From AP-15 sp963814865 (GTDB lineage Bacteria > Pseudomonadota > Alphaproteobacteria > ATCC43930 > CGMCC-115725), in contig CAWFEN010000009.1 of assembly GCA_963814865.1 (NCBI GenBank), forward strand, positions 310,001 to 374,000: a stretch of DNA of 64,000 nucleotides. Reading direction: 5' to 3'. The notes under the pieces are model-generated. The model saw nothing but the letters and a program-made list of their open reading frames with translations. It was not told the origin of the DNA and did not search any database. Shown piece after piece: positions 30,238-39,907 of this stretch (positions are counted from its first letter, which is position 1; each line of letters starts with the position of its first letter). The position numbers and the translations under genes are program-made.

Positions 30238-31232
30238 GATTCTCTCCGCGCGACGATGCCGTTGGGGTTGCGGGCGCGGCGGCGCCACAGGCGTCCGCCC
30301 TCGACCGCCTGCCACAGGCCGAGCGCCGGCAATCCGATCGCCAGGTCGCGTGCCCGCTTCAGCAGCGACAGCGCCAGCGCCATCTCCGGGGTCAGGCCGA
30401 ATGCGGCGCCGATCAGAACATAGGCGCCTTCCTGGACACCGACCGCGTTCGGGATGGCGAAGGCGACGGTGCGGATCGCGTAGAGCAGGCTCTCGATCAC
30501 CAGCACCTGCCCGAAGGGCAACGCCGCATCGGCAAGGCGCAGCGCAATCCACGCCTCGGAGGCACCGGCGATCCAGCAGGCGAGATGAAGCAGAAACCCG
30601 CCCCACAGGCGGGCCTTGCGCCGATAGATTCGGTCGAGCGCCGCCTGCAGGGCAGCGGCACCTGCGGCGGTCCGCTCGGCCCAGCCGCGGCCGAGCGTGC
30701 GGGCGAGGCGGTCGATGAGCCCGGAGCCGCGCCGCTGGGCGAGGACGAACCCCGCCGCGACCAGACCGGCGGCAGCCAGGCCGGCCGTCAGCGGCCACGC
30801 GAACGGGGAGCCCGGCCGCAGATCGACGAGCCAGACGAGGCCGAGCGCGGTATAGGCGAGCTTGGCGAAGAATTCGACGGTGAGGTCGGCGATCGTGCTC
30901 GCCGCGGCGATCGAGCGCGGTACACCCGCGAGCGTCAGCACGCGCGCGCCGAGGATGCAGCCGCCGACCGGCGACAGCGGCAGCACCTCGGAGCCCGCAT
31001 CGCGGACCAGGCGCCCGCACAGGAACACCCAGATGGCCGCGCCCGGCACCAGCCAGCGCCAGGCGATCCCCATCGCCGCAATCAGGGCGAGCTGAATGAG
31101 GCAGATGACCGCGAACCCGGTCCACCCGACGGCGGCCACCGACCGGGCCACGGCGCCGGCACCGAAGACGGCGACGAGCGCCGCCATGACCGCCAGCCCG
31201 GCGATCGCGGCGACGATGGAAACGGCTTTCAT
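30234..31232 (-). CDS. HpnL-like / lysylphosphatidylglycerol-synthase-type flippase membrane protein
   Basis: A 332-residue integral membrane protein with about seven to eight hydrophobic segments. The block RDAGSEVLPLSPVGGCILGA followed by SIAAASTIADLTVEFFAKLA and the late motif AFAIPNAVGVQEGAYVLIGA are typical of the PF03706 family, and of HpnL, a hopanoid-associated transporter, in particular. No hopanoid synthesis genes are in the window, so the exact role is inferred. The ATG at 31232 is the first that gives a clean membrane start; upstream codons in frame encode a Pro/Ala-rich tract. Confidence 0.75.
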   Translation of the reverse strand: MKAVSIVAAIAGLAVMAALVAVFGAGAVARSVAAVGWTGFAVICLIQLALIAAMGIAWRWLVPGAAIWVFLCGRLVRDAGSEVLPLSPVGGCILGARVLTLAGVPRSIAAASTIADLTVEFFAKLAYTALGLVWLVDLRPGSPFAWPLTAGLAAAGLVAAGFVLAQRRGSGLIDRLARTLGRGWAERTAAGAAALQAALDRIYRRKARLWGGFLLHLACWIAGASEAWIALRLADAALPFGQVLVIESLLYAIRTVAFAIPNAVGVQEGAYVLIGAAFGLTPEMALALSLLKRARDLAIGLPALGLWQAVEGGRLWRRRARNPNGIVARRES

Positions 31233-31344
31233 GCGCGCGATCACGACCTGGCTGCGCTGGCCCGGCCGCTCATCCGGCGATGCCCGGCCGGCAACGCGGT
31301 CCGCGCATGGCGCGGGATCGAGCCATTCGGCAGCCGGGGCGCGC

Positions 31345-31746
31345 CTAATAGGGCGGCGGGCAGGAGTAGCCCGGGGCGCAGTAATAGGGCGGCGGATAAT
31401 AATAGGAGGAATAGGCCGAGGCTGCGGCGGCGGTGCCGACCGCCGCGCCGACGGCGACGCCCGCCGCGACCCCGGCGCCGCCGTAATAGCCGCCACGATA
31501 GACGGTCGTGCCGCCGTAGTAGCCGCCGCGCACGGCCGTGTTGCCGTAAGGACCGCGAACGGCAGCCCCGCCATAGGGCCCGCGCACGGCGGCGCCGCCA
31601 TTAGGACCGCGCACCGCGGCGCCGCCCATCGGGCCGCGGTAGGCGGCGCCGCCATTGGGGCCGCGAACCGCGCCCCAGCCGAACGCCTGCGGGGCCGCCG
31701 ACACCGCCAGGAAGGCGCCGAGACAGAGGACGGTCAAACGCCTCAT
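31345..31746 (-). CDS. Exported Gly-rich protein with tandem RGPxGGAAV repeats
   Basis: A 133-residue protein. The signal peptide is MRRLTVLCLGAFLAVSAAPQ. The mature N-terminal half contains five to six tandem units of the form (V/Y)RGP-N/Y/M-GGAA. A Gly/Tyr stretch, a hydrophobic Ala/Val/Gly segment (GVAAGVAVGAAVGTAAAASA) and a Tyr/Pro-rich tail (SSYYYPPPYY and CPPPY) follow. It is probably an envelope-associated structural protein. The ATG at 31746 overlaps the stop of the DUF2092 gene, and GAGGAG lies just upstream. The function is unknown. Confidence 0.68.
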   Translation of the reverse strand: MRRLTVLCLGAFLAVSAAPQAFGWGAVRGPNGGAAYRGPMGGAAVRGPNGGAAVRGPYGGAAVRGPYGNTAVRGGYYGGTTVYRGGYYGGAGVAAGVAVGAAVGTAAAASAYSSYYYPPPYYCAPGYSCPPPY

Positions 31747-32546
31747 GGCTTGCTCCTCTTCGCTTTGGCTGCTGCGGCCGCAGGCGCCTTCAAGGTGATT
31801 TGCGTTGCCCCCGGCGGCGGTTGAAAGACGAATTCCGCGTCGGCGGGATGGATCGAGAAATTCCAGTTCGAGAATGTCGCGACAAACTCCGGCAGTCCCG
31901 GCAGCGAGCGGTAGGTCACAATCAGCCGGCGCGGCAGCGACTGGCCGGTCTTTTCCACCCACAGCTCGAGGTCGATGCCGGGCGGCTGCGAGAAAACCAT
32001 GTGCAGGCATGGGACCCCGTCGATGGTCACGGTGTTGACCACCCTGCCTGCGGTCACGCCGGTCAGAAACGCCTTGTCCGGATCCTCGGTCAGGAAATCG
32101 GCGAGCGGGAAGTCGACGCCGAGACGGCCCATCGCCTCCTTCATCATGCCCTCGATCGTGGCCGGCACCGGGATGCTCGCGTAGCTGTTCCCGGTTGCCA
32201 GGTAGACGACCAGGGTCTTGCCGTCATAAGCGAGCTTGCTCGATCCGTCGTCGCCGCTCCTTGTGACCAGCAGCCGGTCCGGCCGGCGCACGGTAACATC
32301 GAGCGCGTGAAAGATGTGCAGCAGCTGTCCGTTGGTATCCGCGTAGACCCGGATCGTCTGCGCCTGGAACGAAAACTGCTGCGCGCGCAGGGTCTCGCCC
32401 ATCTGCCGCAGGGCCGCGTCAGCCTCGGCGCTGATCGCCGGCTTGGCCTGAGCGGCGGCCTGAGCGGCCGGGGCCGCGGCCGGACCGAAGCCGGTGAGAG
32501 CGCTTGCCGCCAGCGCGGCGAGAATGGCGATGTGTCGCAGCATCAT
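31743..32546 (-). CDS. DUF2092 family exported protein
   Basis: A 267-residue protein. It has a signal peptide (MMLRHIAILAALAASALTGF), then a lipoprotein-carrier-like beta sheet: ALRQMGETLRAQQFSFQAQT, VTVRRPDRLLVTRSGDDGSS, LAYDGKTLVVYLATGNSYA, TEDPDKAFLTGVTAGRVVNT and VTYRSLPGLPEFVATFSNWN. This order matches DUF2092, whose fold resembles LolA/LolB and suggests binding of a lipid or hydrophobic ligand in the periplasm. It ends in an Ala/Lys-rich tail. It is coupled by ATGA overlap to the Gly-rich protein gene, which suggests a joint envelope role. Confidence 0.82.
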   Translation of the reverse strand: MMLRHIAILAALAASALTGFGPAAAPAAQAAAQAKPAISAEADAALRQMGETLRAQQFSFQAQTIRVYADTNGQLLHIFHALDVTVRRPDRLLVTRSGDDGSSKLAYDGKTLVVYLATGNSYASIPVPATIEGMMKEAMGRLGVDFPLADFLTEDPDKAFLTGVTAGRVVNTVTIDGVPCLHMVFSQPPGIDLELWVEKTGQSLPRRLIVTYRSLPGLPEFVATFSNWNFSIHPADAEFVFQPPPGATQITLKAPAAAAAKAKRSKP

Positions 32547-32741
32547 GAATTTCCCCAAAACAGAGTTTCCCGGCTTTGCCGGGGTCGGCGCCGCAGCGGC
32601 CTGCTGGAGCGCTGTTCGATCGCCTTGAACCCGTTGTCGCCGCGACAGCCGGAACCCGGTGCAAGCGATGGGCGGCTGCCTCCCGGACCCTGCCTTCACC
32701 GGGGCGGCGGGAGAAATCGTCCGACCGGAGCTGATCATGCT

Positions 32742-33134
32742 CTAATTCGCCGATGGCGGCGGCCGCAGCGCCAGGCGGAACGCCAGCGGCACCGGGATAT
32801 TCGGAGCGGCAGCGCATTGGCGCATCACTTTTTCGATATTGCCGTCGATCCGGCTCACATCGATGACCCGTATGCCGGCTTGGGCGGCGAGGTAGCCGTA
32901 GTAGAACATCGCCGCCGACGCGCGGTCTTGATCGGAGGCTTCGAGCAGGTCGGAACAGAGCACGCGCTCGACATCCCAATGTCCGGGCGCGATTTCCGCC
33001 GCCGATCGAGCCGGGCCCGGGCCTGCCGCCGCGGCGGGCGGCGCGGCCGCCGGTGCAGACGGCGGCGGCGCGGCCTGCTGGGCGCAGGCGGCGAGGCAGC
33101 AAATCGCCAGCACTGCCGCCAACCGCATCTTCAT
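32742..33134 (-). CDS. HdeA/HdeB-like lipoprotein
   Basis: A 130-residue protein with a lipoprotein signal ending LAACAQQ (Cys near residue 18), then a Pro/Ala linker. The C-terminal domain contains VERVLCSDLLEASDQDR, FYYGYLAAQAGI and VMRQCAAAPNIPVPLAF. The two Cys and the W-x-V-x-x-x-x-C-SD-hydrophobic pattern resemble the acid-stress periplasmic chaperone HdeA/HdeB family. The lipid anchor and Pro-rich spacer are additions to the simple HdeA layout. The start is supported by GGAGGAG upstream. Confidence 0.66.
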   Translation of the reverse strand: MKMRLAAVLAICCLAACAQQAAPPPSAPAAAPPAAAAGPGPARSAAEIAPGHWDVERVLCSDLLEASDQDRASAAMFYYGYLAAQAGIRVIDVSRIDGNIEKVMRQCAAAPNIPVPLAFRLALRPPPSAN

Positions 33135-33186
33135 ACCGCTCCTCCCGTCGAGATTGCAGCCCGATCGCCGGCCGCTTTCGCCGGCA

Positions 33187-33498
33187 TCAATAGCAGGCTC
33201 CGGAACTGCGTGCCGTGCCGCGGCGGATCGCGCCGCCGACGCCCCCGATCGCGGCGCCGATCGCCGCGCCGCGCCCGGCATTGCCGGCGATAGCGCCGAA
33301 CAGCGCGCCGCCCGCGGCACCTCGCGCCGCCCCGGCAAACGGGCCGGGTGTGACCGCGTAGCAGGGCGGCGGCTGATAACCCGGAGGCGGCCCATAGCCC
33401 CGCGGCGGATAGTACGGAGCGTATTGCGCGCCGGCCACGATCGGCATCGCCGTGGCGATCCAGCAGGCGGCGCCGAATGCGAGAAGGAACCGGACCAT
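33187..33498 (-). CDS. Exported glycine-zipper protein
   Basis: A 103-residue protein: a signal peptide (MVRFLLAFGAACWIATAMPI), a Tyr/Pro/Gly tract (YYPPRGYGPPPGYQPP), then a Gly/Ala zipper (AGGALFGAIAGNAGRGAAIG then AAIGGVGGAI), ending in a Cys-Tyr. Glycine-zipper segments of this type pack into outer or inner membranes. The function is unknown. It shares strand and composition with the three exported proteins downstream. An ATG 12 bases earlier (33510) is possible. Confidence 0.6.
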   Translation of the reverse strand: MVRFLLAFGAACWIATAMPIVAGAQYAPYYPPRGYGPPPGYQPPPCYAVTPGPFAGAARGAAGGALFGAIAGNAGRGAAIGAAIGGVGGAIRRGTARSSGACY

Positions 33499-33739
33499 CG
33501 ATGATTCCACAGTATTGCCCGACGGCGCCGCCCGTGCGGCGAGGAAACCTAGCGCAGCGGCGCGCCGCCCGCAATCGTCGCCCGGCTTGGCCCGCTTTTG
33601 CCGCGCGGCTCAGACCCGGGATTCTTGTTCGCGGCGGAGGGGGGACGGCTTCCAGGGGCGGCGGCCCTTGCCGCGATCTACGGTGACGCACGGCAGGAAC
33701 CTGCAAGCACCGCCGCCTGAACCGGCGGCGGCACCTGTG

Positions 33740-33799
33740 CCCGAGCCGCCGGCGCCCGAGCCGCCGGCGCCCGAGCCGTCGGCGCCCGAGCCGTTGGCG
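33740..33799. repeat. 15-bp tandem repeat, four copies
   Basis: The unit CCCGAGCCGCCGGCG is repeated at 33740, 33755, 33770 and 33785, the last two with one or two changes. It lies 18 bases beyond the stop of the 782-residue secreted protein. In one + frame it would encode PEPPA units and in a minus frame RAPTA-like units. No start site or gene supports either being translated. Confidence 0.85.
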
Positions 33800-33817
33800 C
33801 CAACAGCGCGAACGGCT

Positions 33818-36166
33818 TTACGACGGCGGTATCGCGGTGGTTTGCGCCGGCAGCGTGTTCGTATCGGTGCGCGGCATCAGATCCCATTTGGGGTTGCTGG
33901 GAAGCCCCTGCGAAACGGCCGGCGCATAGACGTTCGCCATGATCCAGCTCCAGGCCTCCGCACCACCCGGCTCGCCCGTTTCGTAGGACAGCCCCGACAG
34001 CGCGTAGAGCGGATAGCCCTCCGATCCGAGGTCGTCGGCAAAGGCGGATGGACAACCGGTCGAGAGGTAGTACGGCTCGAAGGTCGCGGTCATCGCGGCC
34101 CAATTCGGGAAAAAGCCGCCGGGCGAGTAGGCTTCGGTCGCGTTTTCGTACTGCTCGATCAGGCACGGATAGCCGGAATTGTTGATCATCCCGATCAGCC
34201 ACGGAGCAGCGCGCGCCTGGATCGGCTCGGCGGCGAAGCCGAGCTCCTCGACCCGCCCGATCGCGTAGCGGAAATACCATTCCATGAAACCTTCGGAGAT
34301 GTTGCCGACGGTGTTCGGGATGAAGTATCTGCCGGGAGTTCCCGGTGCCGTCCCGCCTTCCCATGTCGAGATGTAGCCGCTGCACCGGCTGGTGCCGGTC
34401 TGGGTCGCGTTGCACAGTCCTGACATGTTGCGGAGCGGCGGCTGTGCGTTGTAGCTGGGATCGCCGGACTGTACCGGGTTGGCGCTGTTGCCGGGGCTGC
34501 CGAGCGCGATCTGCCACGCCTTGATCGGCGTGCCGTCGAAGGGCGTCCCGGCGATGCCGGATGCGCCTTCCCATTGCGCCAGGGCGTCGTTGGTCATGTA
34601 GGTGAGATAGGCCTTCTCCGGATCGGCGTCCGGCGCCATGAACGCGGCCTCGGCGCGCCACGCAAGATCCCAGGCCAAGGCTCGAAGCTGGCCGCCGCTG
34701 ATCGTCCCGTAGTCGCCATTGCCGGGTCCGCGCGGATAGATCGAGCTGAGCGCGATCCAGCTCTGCCACATCTCGTTCTCGGCGACATACCACGGGTCGC
34801 CGGTCAGGATGTAGGGCACGAACCACATCGGCGGGACATGCGCGATGTCGAACTGCCACGGCCCGCTTTGGTTAAGCGCGCCGACCACCACCACCTTGTC
34901 GGAGGCTTGCCCGGCGTCATTGATGAGATCGTAAGTGCTGTACGTCAGCAGCTTCGGCCGCCCGGCAGTCGAGACCGGCAACCCGAGCCCGGTGGAGCTT
35001 CCGACCGGATCGGTGCGGCTCAGCCGCTTGCCCGTCGCTCCCTCGCGCAAATTTGCCGGGAAGGCGGCGGAACCATCGGTCAGGTTGAGCGACATCTGCC
35101 GCATCCGCCAGTCGCCGCTATAGAGCCAGAGCACGTCCCAGGTCGGAACCGGCCCGATCTCCGGATGCGCGCCCGCGTCGCCCATCGGTGTGACCAGGTA
35201 TTCCCCGCCGTCCCAGATGCCGTCGTAGATGTCGTGCGGTTTGCTGCTCCAGGCGCTGTAATCGCTGGCGATCGTGCTCGCCGGCACCGTGATCGAGGTG
35301 TCGTAATTCGGGATGAACCGCGTCGATTCCAGATAGGCGAGATTGTGATCGATGTTTATCATCGCCTGCGGAGTCCGGCCGAGCCAGAACACCTTGGTCC
35401 AGGTCGACAGGGCATAGTGCGTGACGTTGGATTTCGTGTACGCTCGCGCGTTGCTGGTATTGAGCGCCAAATTATAGTTCAGGTCTTCGAGCTCCTGGGT
35501 ATTGCCGTTCTCCCCAACGTAACGCACCTGGACCTGGCCGGTCGCCGGCCAGAAGGTCGCATAGAAGCGCGGCCGGAACGGGTGATAGCCGTCGCCGAGG
35601 CCGAGATCGTATTTGCGCGCGGCGCTGTCGTCGCCGAGCATGATCGTCTGGGCGACCGGCCCCGCGGTCCACAGCTGGTAGTCGCCGTTTGTCAGCATAT
35701 GCCGGGCATCGGCTGTTTGCGCCGGGCCGCTCGCCGGCGTCAGGCTGATCTGCGCGTCGAAATCGTAGTACATGGCGAGCATCTGCGCCTGCGTCAGCGG
35801 CGTGTTGTTGCAGGCACCCGGCTGAAAGGTCAGGCTCAGCGAGCCGCTCGCCGGGATTGTCGGGATGACGACGGCGACCACCGCGAATTCGACCGAGCCG
35901 TCCGGATAGCTGTTCTTGATATCGGCCTGGCTCGTCGCCGGCACGCCGTTGATCAGCACCTGAGGGCAATCGCCGCTCGGGATCGCCCCGTCGAGAAACG
36001 GCCGGCCGAACTGCAGCGGGTAGTTGGTCTGAACGACCCCGCTCGCATTGCTGATCGTCATCGCATTGACGACGCCGATCGAGGTCGAAGCGGCAACGGG
36101 TGCCGATCGGCCGTCCCAAAAACACGCAAGTAAGAGTACAAACAAAACCGATCCTCTTCGGGTCAT
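33818..36166 (-). CDS. Large secreted protein of unknown function
   Basis: A 782-residue protein with a signal peptide (MTRRGSVLFVLLLACFWDGR). The N-terminal domain, with YPLQFGRPFLDGAIPSGDCP then LINGVPATSQADIKNSYPDG and SVEFAVVAVVIP, recalls the beta domain of exo-acting polyuronide lyases, where PDGS followed by V-x-x-A is common. The long middle and C-terminal part is rich in Trp/Tyr and helical (WQFDIAHVPPMWFVPYILTG, RALAWDLAWRAEAAFMAPDA), suggesting an alpha/alpha toroid of the polysaccharide lyase type. I do not recognise a named family. It is intact and less GC-rich than its neighbours. Confidence 0.68.
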   Translation of the reverse strand: MTRRGSVLFVLLLACFWDGRSAPVAASTSIGVVNAMTISNASGVVQTNYPLQFGRPFLDGAIPSGDCPQVLINGVPATSQADIKNSYPDGSVEFAVVAVVIPTIPASGSLSLTFQPGACNNTPLTQAQMLAMYYDFDAQISLTPASGPAQTADARHMLTNGDYQLWTAGPVAQTIMLGDDSAARKYDLGLGDGYHPFRPRFYATFWPATGQVQVRYVGENGNTQELEDLNYNLALNTSNARAYTKSNVTHYALSTWTKVFWLGRTPQAMINIDHNLAYLESTRFIPNYDTSITVPASTIASDYSAWSSKPHDIYDGIWDGGEYLVTPMGDAGAHPEIGPVPTWDVLWLYSGDWRMRQMSLNLTDGSAAFPANLREGATGKRLSRTDPVGSSTGLGLPVSTAGRPKLLTYSTYDLINDAGQASDKVVVVGALNQSGPWQFDIAHVPPMWFVPYILTGDPWYVAENEMWQSWIALSSIYPRGPGNGDYGTISGGQLRALAWDLAWRAEAAFMAPDADPEKAYLTYMTNDALAQWEGASGIAGTPFDGTPIKAWQIALGSPGNSANPVQSGDPSYNAQPPLRNMSGLCNATQTGTSRCSGYISTWEGGTAPGTPGRYFIPNTVGNISEGFMEWYFRYAIGRVEELGFAAEPIQARAAPWLIGMINNSGYPCLIEQYENATEAYSPGGFFPNWAAMTATFEPYYLSTGCPSAFADDLGSEGYPLYALSGLSYETGEPGGAEAWSWIMANVYAPAVSQGLPSNPKWDLMPRTDTNTLPAQTTAIPPS

Positions 36167-36533
36167 ATTCCGGATTCCTTTCGGTATTCCAGCGTTCGAT
36201 CCAGATGTTGTCCAGAAGGACGCCAGAATTTTGAGATTGATGAGTTAACAAATTATTTGGATCAAGGCGGGATCGCGGGCGGTAGAGCGTTTCGCACGGC
36301 TGCAGTCTCTGTGTGCGTTCAGAGATGCCGGCTTGGAACCGGCGCTGCCGCCGCTCGCCGGCTGTCGCGGCACGCGCAATGACCCGGGCCTGCGCCTCGG
36401 CAGGACACCACAGCCACAAATTATAATCTCAAGCAAACCCTCGAGACGGCTGAGCGGGAGCGAAACCGATCATCGCCTGCCGCCGCCCTCGGAAGGCTCG
36501 CGTCTCGCGGCCGGCTGAGCCGCGGACGACGTT
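36167..36533. other. Intergenic region upstream of the large secreted protein
   Basis: About 365 bases with no supported gene. The part nearest the secreted-protein start is AT-richer (for example AATTTTGAGATTGATGAGTTAACAAATTATTT around 36225-36258, quoted here in part only as AGTTAACAAATTATTT). That patch is where a leftward promoter would be expected. I see no repeats, RNA genes or clear operator. Confidence 0.4.
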
Positions 36534-38709
36534 TTACGCCGCGAGCCGCTGTTTTTGTATCAGCGAGAGGATCTCGGCGGCGGCGTGGGGGATGTTGGTG
36601 CCGGGACCGTAGATGGCGGCGACGCCGGCTTTCTTCAGGAAATCGTAGTCCTTGGGCGGGATCACGCCGCCGCAGATGACGAGGATGTCGGCCGCACCTT
36701 CGTGCTTCAACGCTTCGATCAGCGCCGGGACCAGGGTCTTGTGGCCGGCGGCCTGGCTCGATACGCCGACGATGTGGACGTCGTTCTCGACCGCCTGGCG
36801 GGCAGCTTCCTCCGGGGTCTGGAACAAGGGACCGATATCGACATCGAAACCGATATCGGCAAAGGCGGTGGCGATGATTTTGGCGCCGCGGTCATGGCCG
36901 TCCTGGCCGAGCTTGACGACCAGCATGCGCGGCCGCCGGCCCTCGTCGCGGGCAAACGCCTCGATCTCGCGCTGAACCCGGCGGAAGCCTTCATCCCCGG
37001 CATATTGGCCGCCATAGATGCCTGAGATTGCGCGGATCTGCGCGCGGTAGCGGGTGAAGACCTCTTCGAGCGCGCCGGAGACCTCGCCGACCGTCGCCCG
37101 CGCCCGCATCGCCTCGATCGACAATGCCAGCAGATTGCCCTGGCCGGTCCTGGCTGCCGCGGTCAAGGCCGTCAGCGCCGCACGGCAGCTTTCGGCATCG
37201 CGGCGGCGGCGCACCGCGTCGAGGCGCTCGATCTGGGACGCGCGCACGGCGCTGTTGTCGACATCGAGCAACTCGACCTCGGTTGCCTCGCTCGATCGGT
37301 ATTTGTTGACGCCGACGATCGTCTCCTCGCCGCGGTCGATCGCCGCCTGACGCCGCGCCGCGGCTTCTTCGATGCGCAGTTTCGGCATGCCGGCCTCGAC
37401 CGCCTTGGTCATGCCGCCCAGCGCCTCGACCTCGCCGATCAGCACCATCGCCGCCTCGGCAATCGAATGGGTCAGGGTTTCGAGGTAATAGCTGCCGCCT
37501 AACGGATCGATCACATGCGGGATGCCGGTTTCCTCGGCGAGGATCAGCTGGGTGTTGCGGGCGATCCGCATCGAGGCCGGGCTCGGCAGGGCCATGGCCT
37601 CGTCGAACGAGTTGGTGTGCAACGACTGGGTGCCGCCGAGCACCGCGGCCAAAGCCTCGATCGTGGTGCGGATTATGTTGTTGTGCGGGTCCTGCTCGGT
37701 CAGGCTGACGCCCGAGGTCTGGCAATGGGTGCGCAAGGCGAGGCTCGCCGGGTGCTGCGGCGCGAATTGCCGCATCAGCCGCGCCCACAGCAGCCGGGCG
37801 GCGCGCAGTTTGGCGATCTCCATGAAGAAATTCATGCCGATGCCGAAGAAGAACGACAGCCGCGGTGCGAATTCGTCGATCGCGAGCCCGCGCGACAACG
37901 CGGCGCGCACATATTCGAGCCCATCTGCAAGCGTAAATGCCAGTTCCTGAACAGAGGTCGCGCCGGCCTCTTCCATGTGATAGCCGGAAATCGAGATCGA
38001 ATTGAATTTGGGCATGGCCCTCGCGGTGTATTCGATGATGTCGGCGACGATGCGCATCGAGGGTCCGGGCGGGTAGATATAGGTGTTGCGGACCATGAAC
38101 TCCTTGAGGATGTCGTTCTGGATCGTGCCGGAGAGCTTGTCCTGCGGCACCCCCTGCTCCTCGGCGGCGACGATATAGCCGGCCAATACCGGCAATACCG
38201 CACCGTTCATCGTCATCGACACGCTCATCCGGTCGAGCGGGATGCCGTCGAACAGGATCTTCATGTCCTCGACCGAGTTCGATTGCGACCCCGGCCTTGC
38301 CGACATCGCCGACGACGCGCGGGTGGTCGCTGTCGTAGCCGCGATGGGTGGCGAGGTCGAAGGCGATCGACAGCCCCATCTGCCCGGCCTTCAGATTGTC
38401 GCGGTAGAAGCGGTTCGATTCCTCGGCAGTCGAAAAGCCCGAATATTGCCGGATCGTCCACGGCCGGTTGGCGTACATCGTCGCCCGCGGCCCGCGCAGA
38501 TAGGGCGGGAAGCCCGGCATCGCATCCTCTAGCGGAAAGCCGGCGCGCTCGATCGCTGCGAGATCGGCGGCGGTGTAGAGCGGCTTGACGGTGATCCCTT
38601 CCGGCGTCGTCCAATCGAGGCTGTCGAGCGGCCTGCCGCGCAGCTCGGCCCGCGCGAGACGGGTCCAGTCGTCCAGGATCGTAGCCGGAAGGGCGCCGTC
38701 ATCCGCCAT
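36534..38709 (-). CDS. scpA: Methylmalonyl-CoA mutase large subunit, apparent frameshift
   Basis: A protein of about 724 residues that interconverts (R)-methylmalonyl-CoA and succinyl-CoA with adenosylcobalamin. The start is MADDGALPATILDDWTRLAR, then RATMYANRPWTIRQYSGFST and GQMGLSIAFDLATHRGYDSD. The barrel continues SVSMTMNGAVLPVLAGYIVA and HCQTSGVSLTEQDPHNNIIR. The B12 domain has VVKLGQDGHDRGAKIIATAF, with the cobalt-binding His in DGHDRG. The frame breaks near 38285: one extra A in GAACTCGGTC, where GAC-TCG is expected. After repair the sequence is complete. It is also known as mutB or bhbA. Confidence 0.9.
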
Positions 38710-38736
38710 CGTCTTCTCCCGCGCGCAATACGGGAG

Positions 38737-39826
38737 TTATATGGTCGCGCGCGCTTTCGCGTCCATGACCGCGGCCCGGCGCAAGGTGTGGCGGAACACG
38801 ACCGCGGCGGTCAGCAGCAAGACGGCGCCGGCCTGATGCGCGACGCCGAGCGCGATCGGCACGACGAGCAGCAGGGTCGAGATGCCGAGACCTACCTGCA
38901 ACACCGCCGCGGCGAGCAGCGCGTGAAGGGCGATGCGGGCGGGTTTCGGCAGGGTCTGCCCGCCAGCCGGCCGTCCAGACGAGCAGGATTGCGGCGGCGG
39001 TCGTTATCGCCAGGACACGATGATCGAACTGGATCGCGGCAATGTTCTCGAACCAGTTGCGCCATAGCGGCTGCAACTGTGCGTAACCGGCGGGCACCAG
39101 GCGGCCGTCCATCAGCGGAAAGGTGTTGTAGGTGAGGCCGGCGCGGGTCCCGGCGACAAAGCCGCCGGCGAGGATCGTCACGCCGACGAGCAGGATCGCG
39201 GCCTCGGCCGCCCGCCGCCAGCCGGCGCCGACATTAGCCCGCGCCGGACCGCGCGCGAGCCCCAGCGCCACCCACAGGATCGCGGCATAGATCGCGAGCG
39301 CCAGGGCGAGGTGGGCGGTGAGGCGATATTGGCTGACCTCGACCCGATGGACGAGCCCGCTTTCGACCATGTACCAGCCGAGCGCGCCCTGCGCGAAACC
39401 GAGGACGAGGATGCCGGCGAGCGGCCAGGCCAGGCGGCGCGGCAACCGCCCGCGCGCCCAGAACCAGACGAGCGGCACGGCGAAGGCCACGCCGATCAGC
39501 CGGCCCAGCAGCCGGTGGATATATTCCCAGAAATAGATGCCTTTGAACTGGACCAGACTCATCCCGAAATGGATCAGCCGGTATTCGGGAATCTCTTTAT
39601 ATTGCGCGAACGCGGCAGCCCATTGCGCATGCGTCAAGGGCGGGACGACGCCGACGACCGGGTTCCACTCGGTGATCGACAGGCCGGAGAGGCTCAGCCG
39701 GGTGATGCCGCCGACCACCACCATCAAAAAGATCAGCGAGCAGCACAGCAAGAGCCACGCCGCTATCGCCCGATCCGCGGCGCGGGGTTCGACCAGCGCC
39801 GTTGCCGCCGGAATCGAGACCGCCAC
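38737..39826 (-). CDS. ctaA: Heme A synthase (COX15/CtaA), apparent frameshift
   Basis: An inner-membrane enzyme that oxidises heme O to heme A for cytochrome c oxidase. It starts MAVSIPAATALVEPRAADRA and carries VVVGGITRLSLSGLSITEWN, YFWEYIHRLLGRLIG (heme-ligand His), HRVEVSQYRLTAHLALAL, GTRAGLTYNTFPLMDG and IQFDHRVLAI. Eight transmembrane segments are expected. After WTAGWR near 38960 the frame must shift (one extra G in CGGGCAG) to read QTLPKPARIALHALLAAAVL, LQVGLGISTLLLVVPIALGV with the last His ligand in VAHQAGAV, and RATI ending at 38737. Confidence 0.88.
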
Positions 39827-39907
39827 GCACCCCCTCCTCGAAGGCTACCCGATACCGGGCAGGTGAGCGCGCCCCGGTTGGAGGGCAAGTGCGGCGAAAG
39901 GTGCCGG

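Noticed and set aside
34574..36133. A 519-codon plus-strand frame opposite the large secreted protein
   Set aside because: The minus-strand protein has a signal peptide, a start with a ribosome site and balanced composition. The plus frame is Arg-rich with no start signal.
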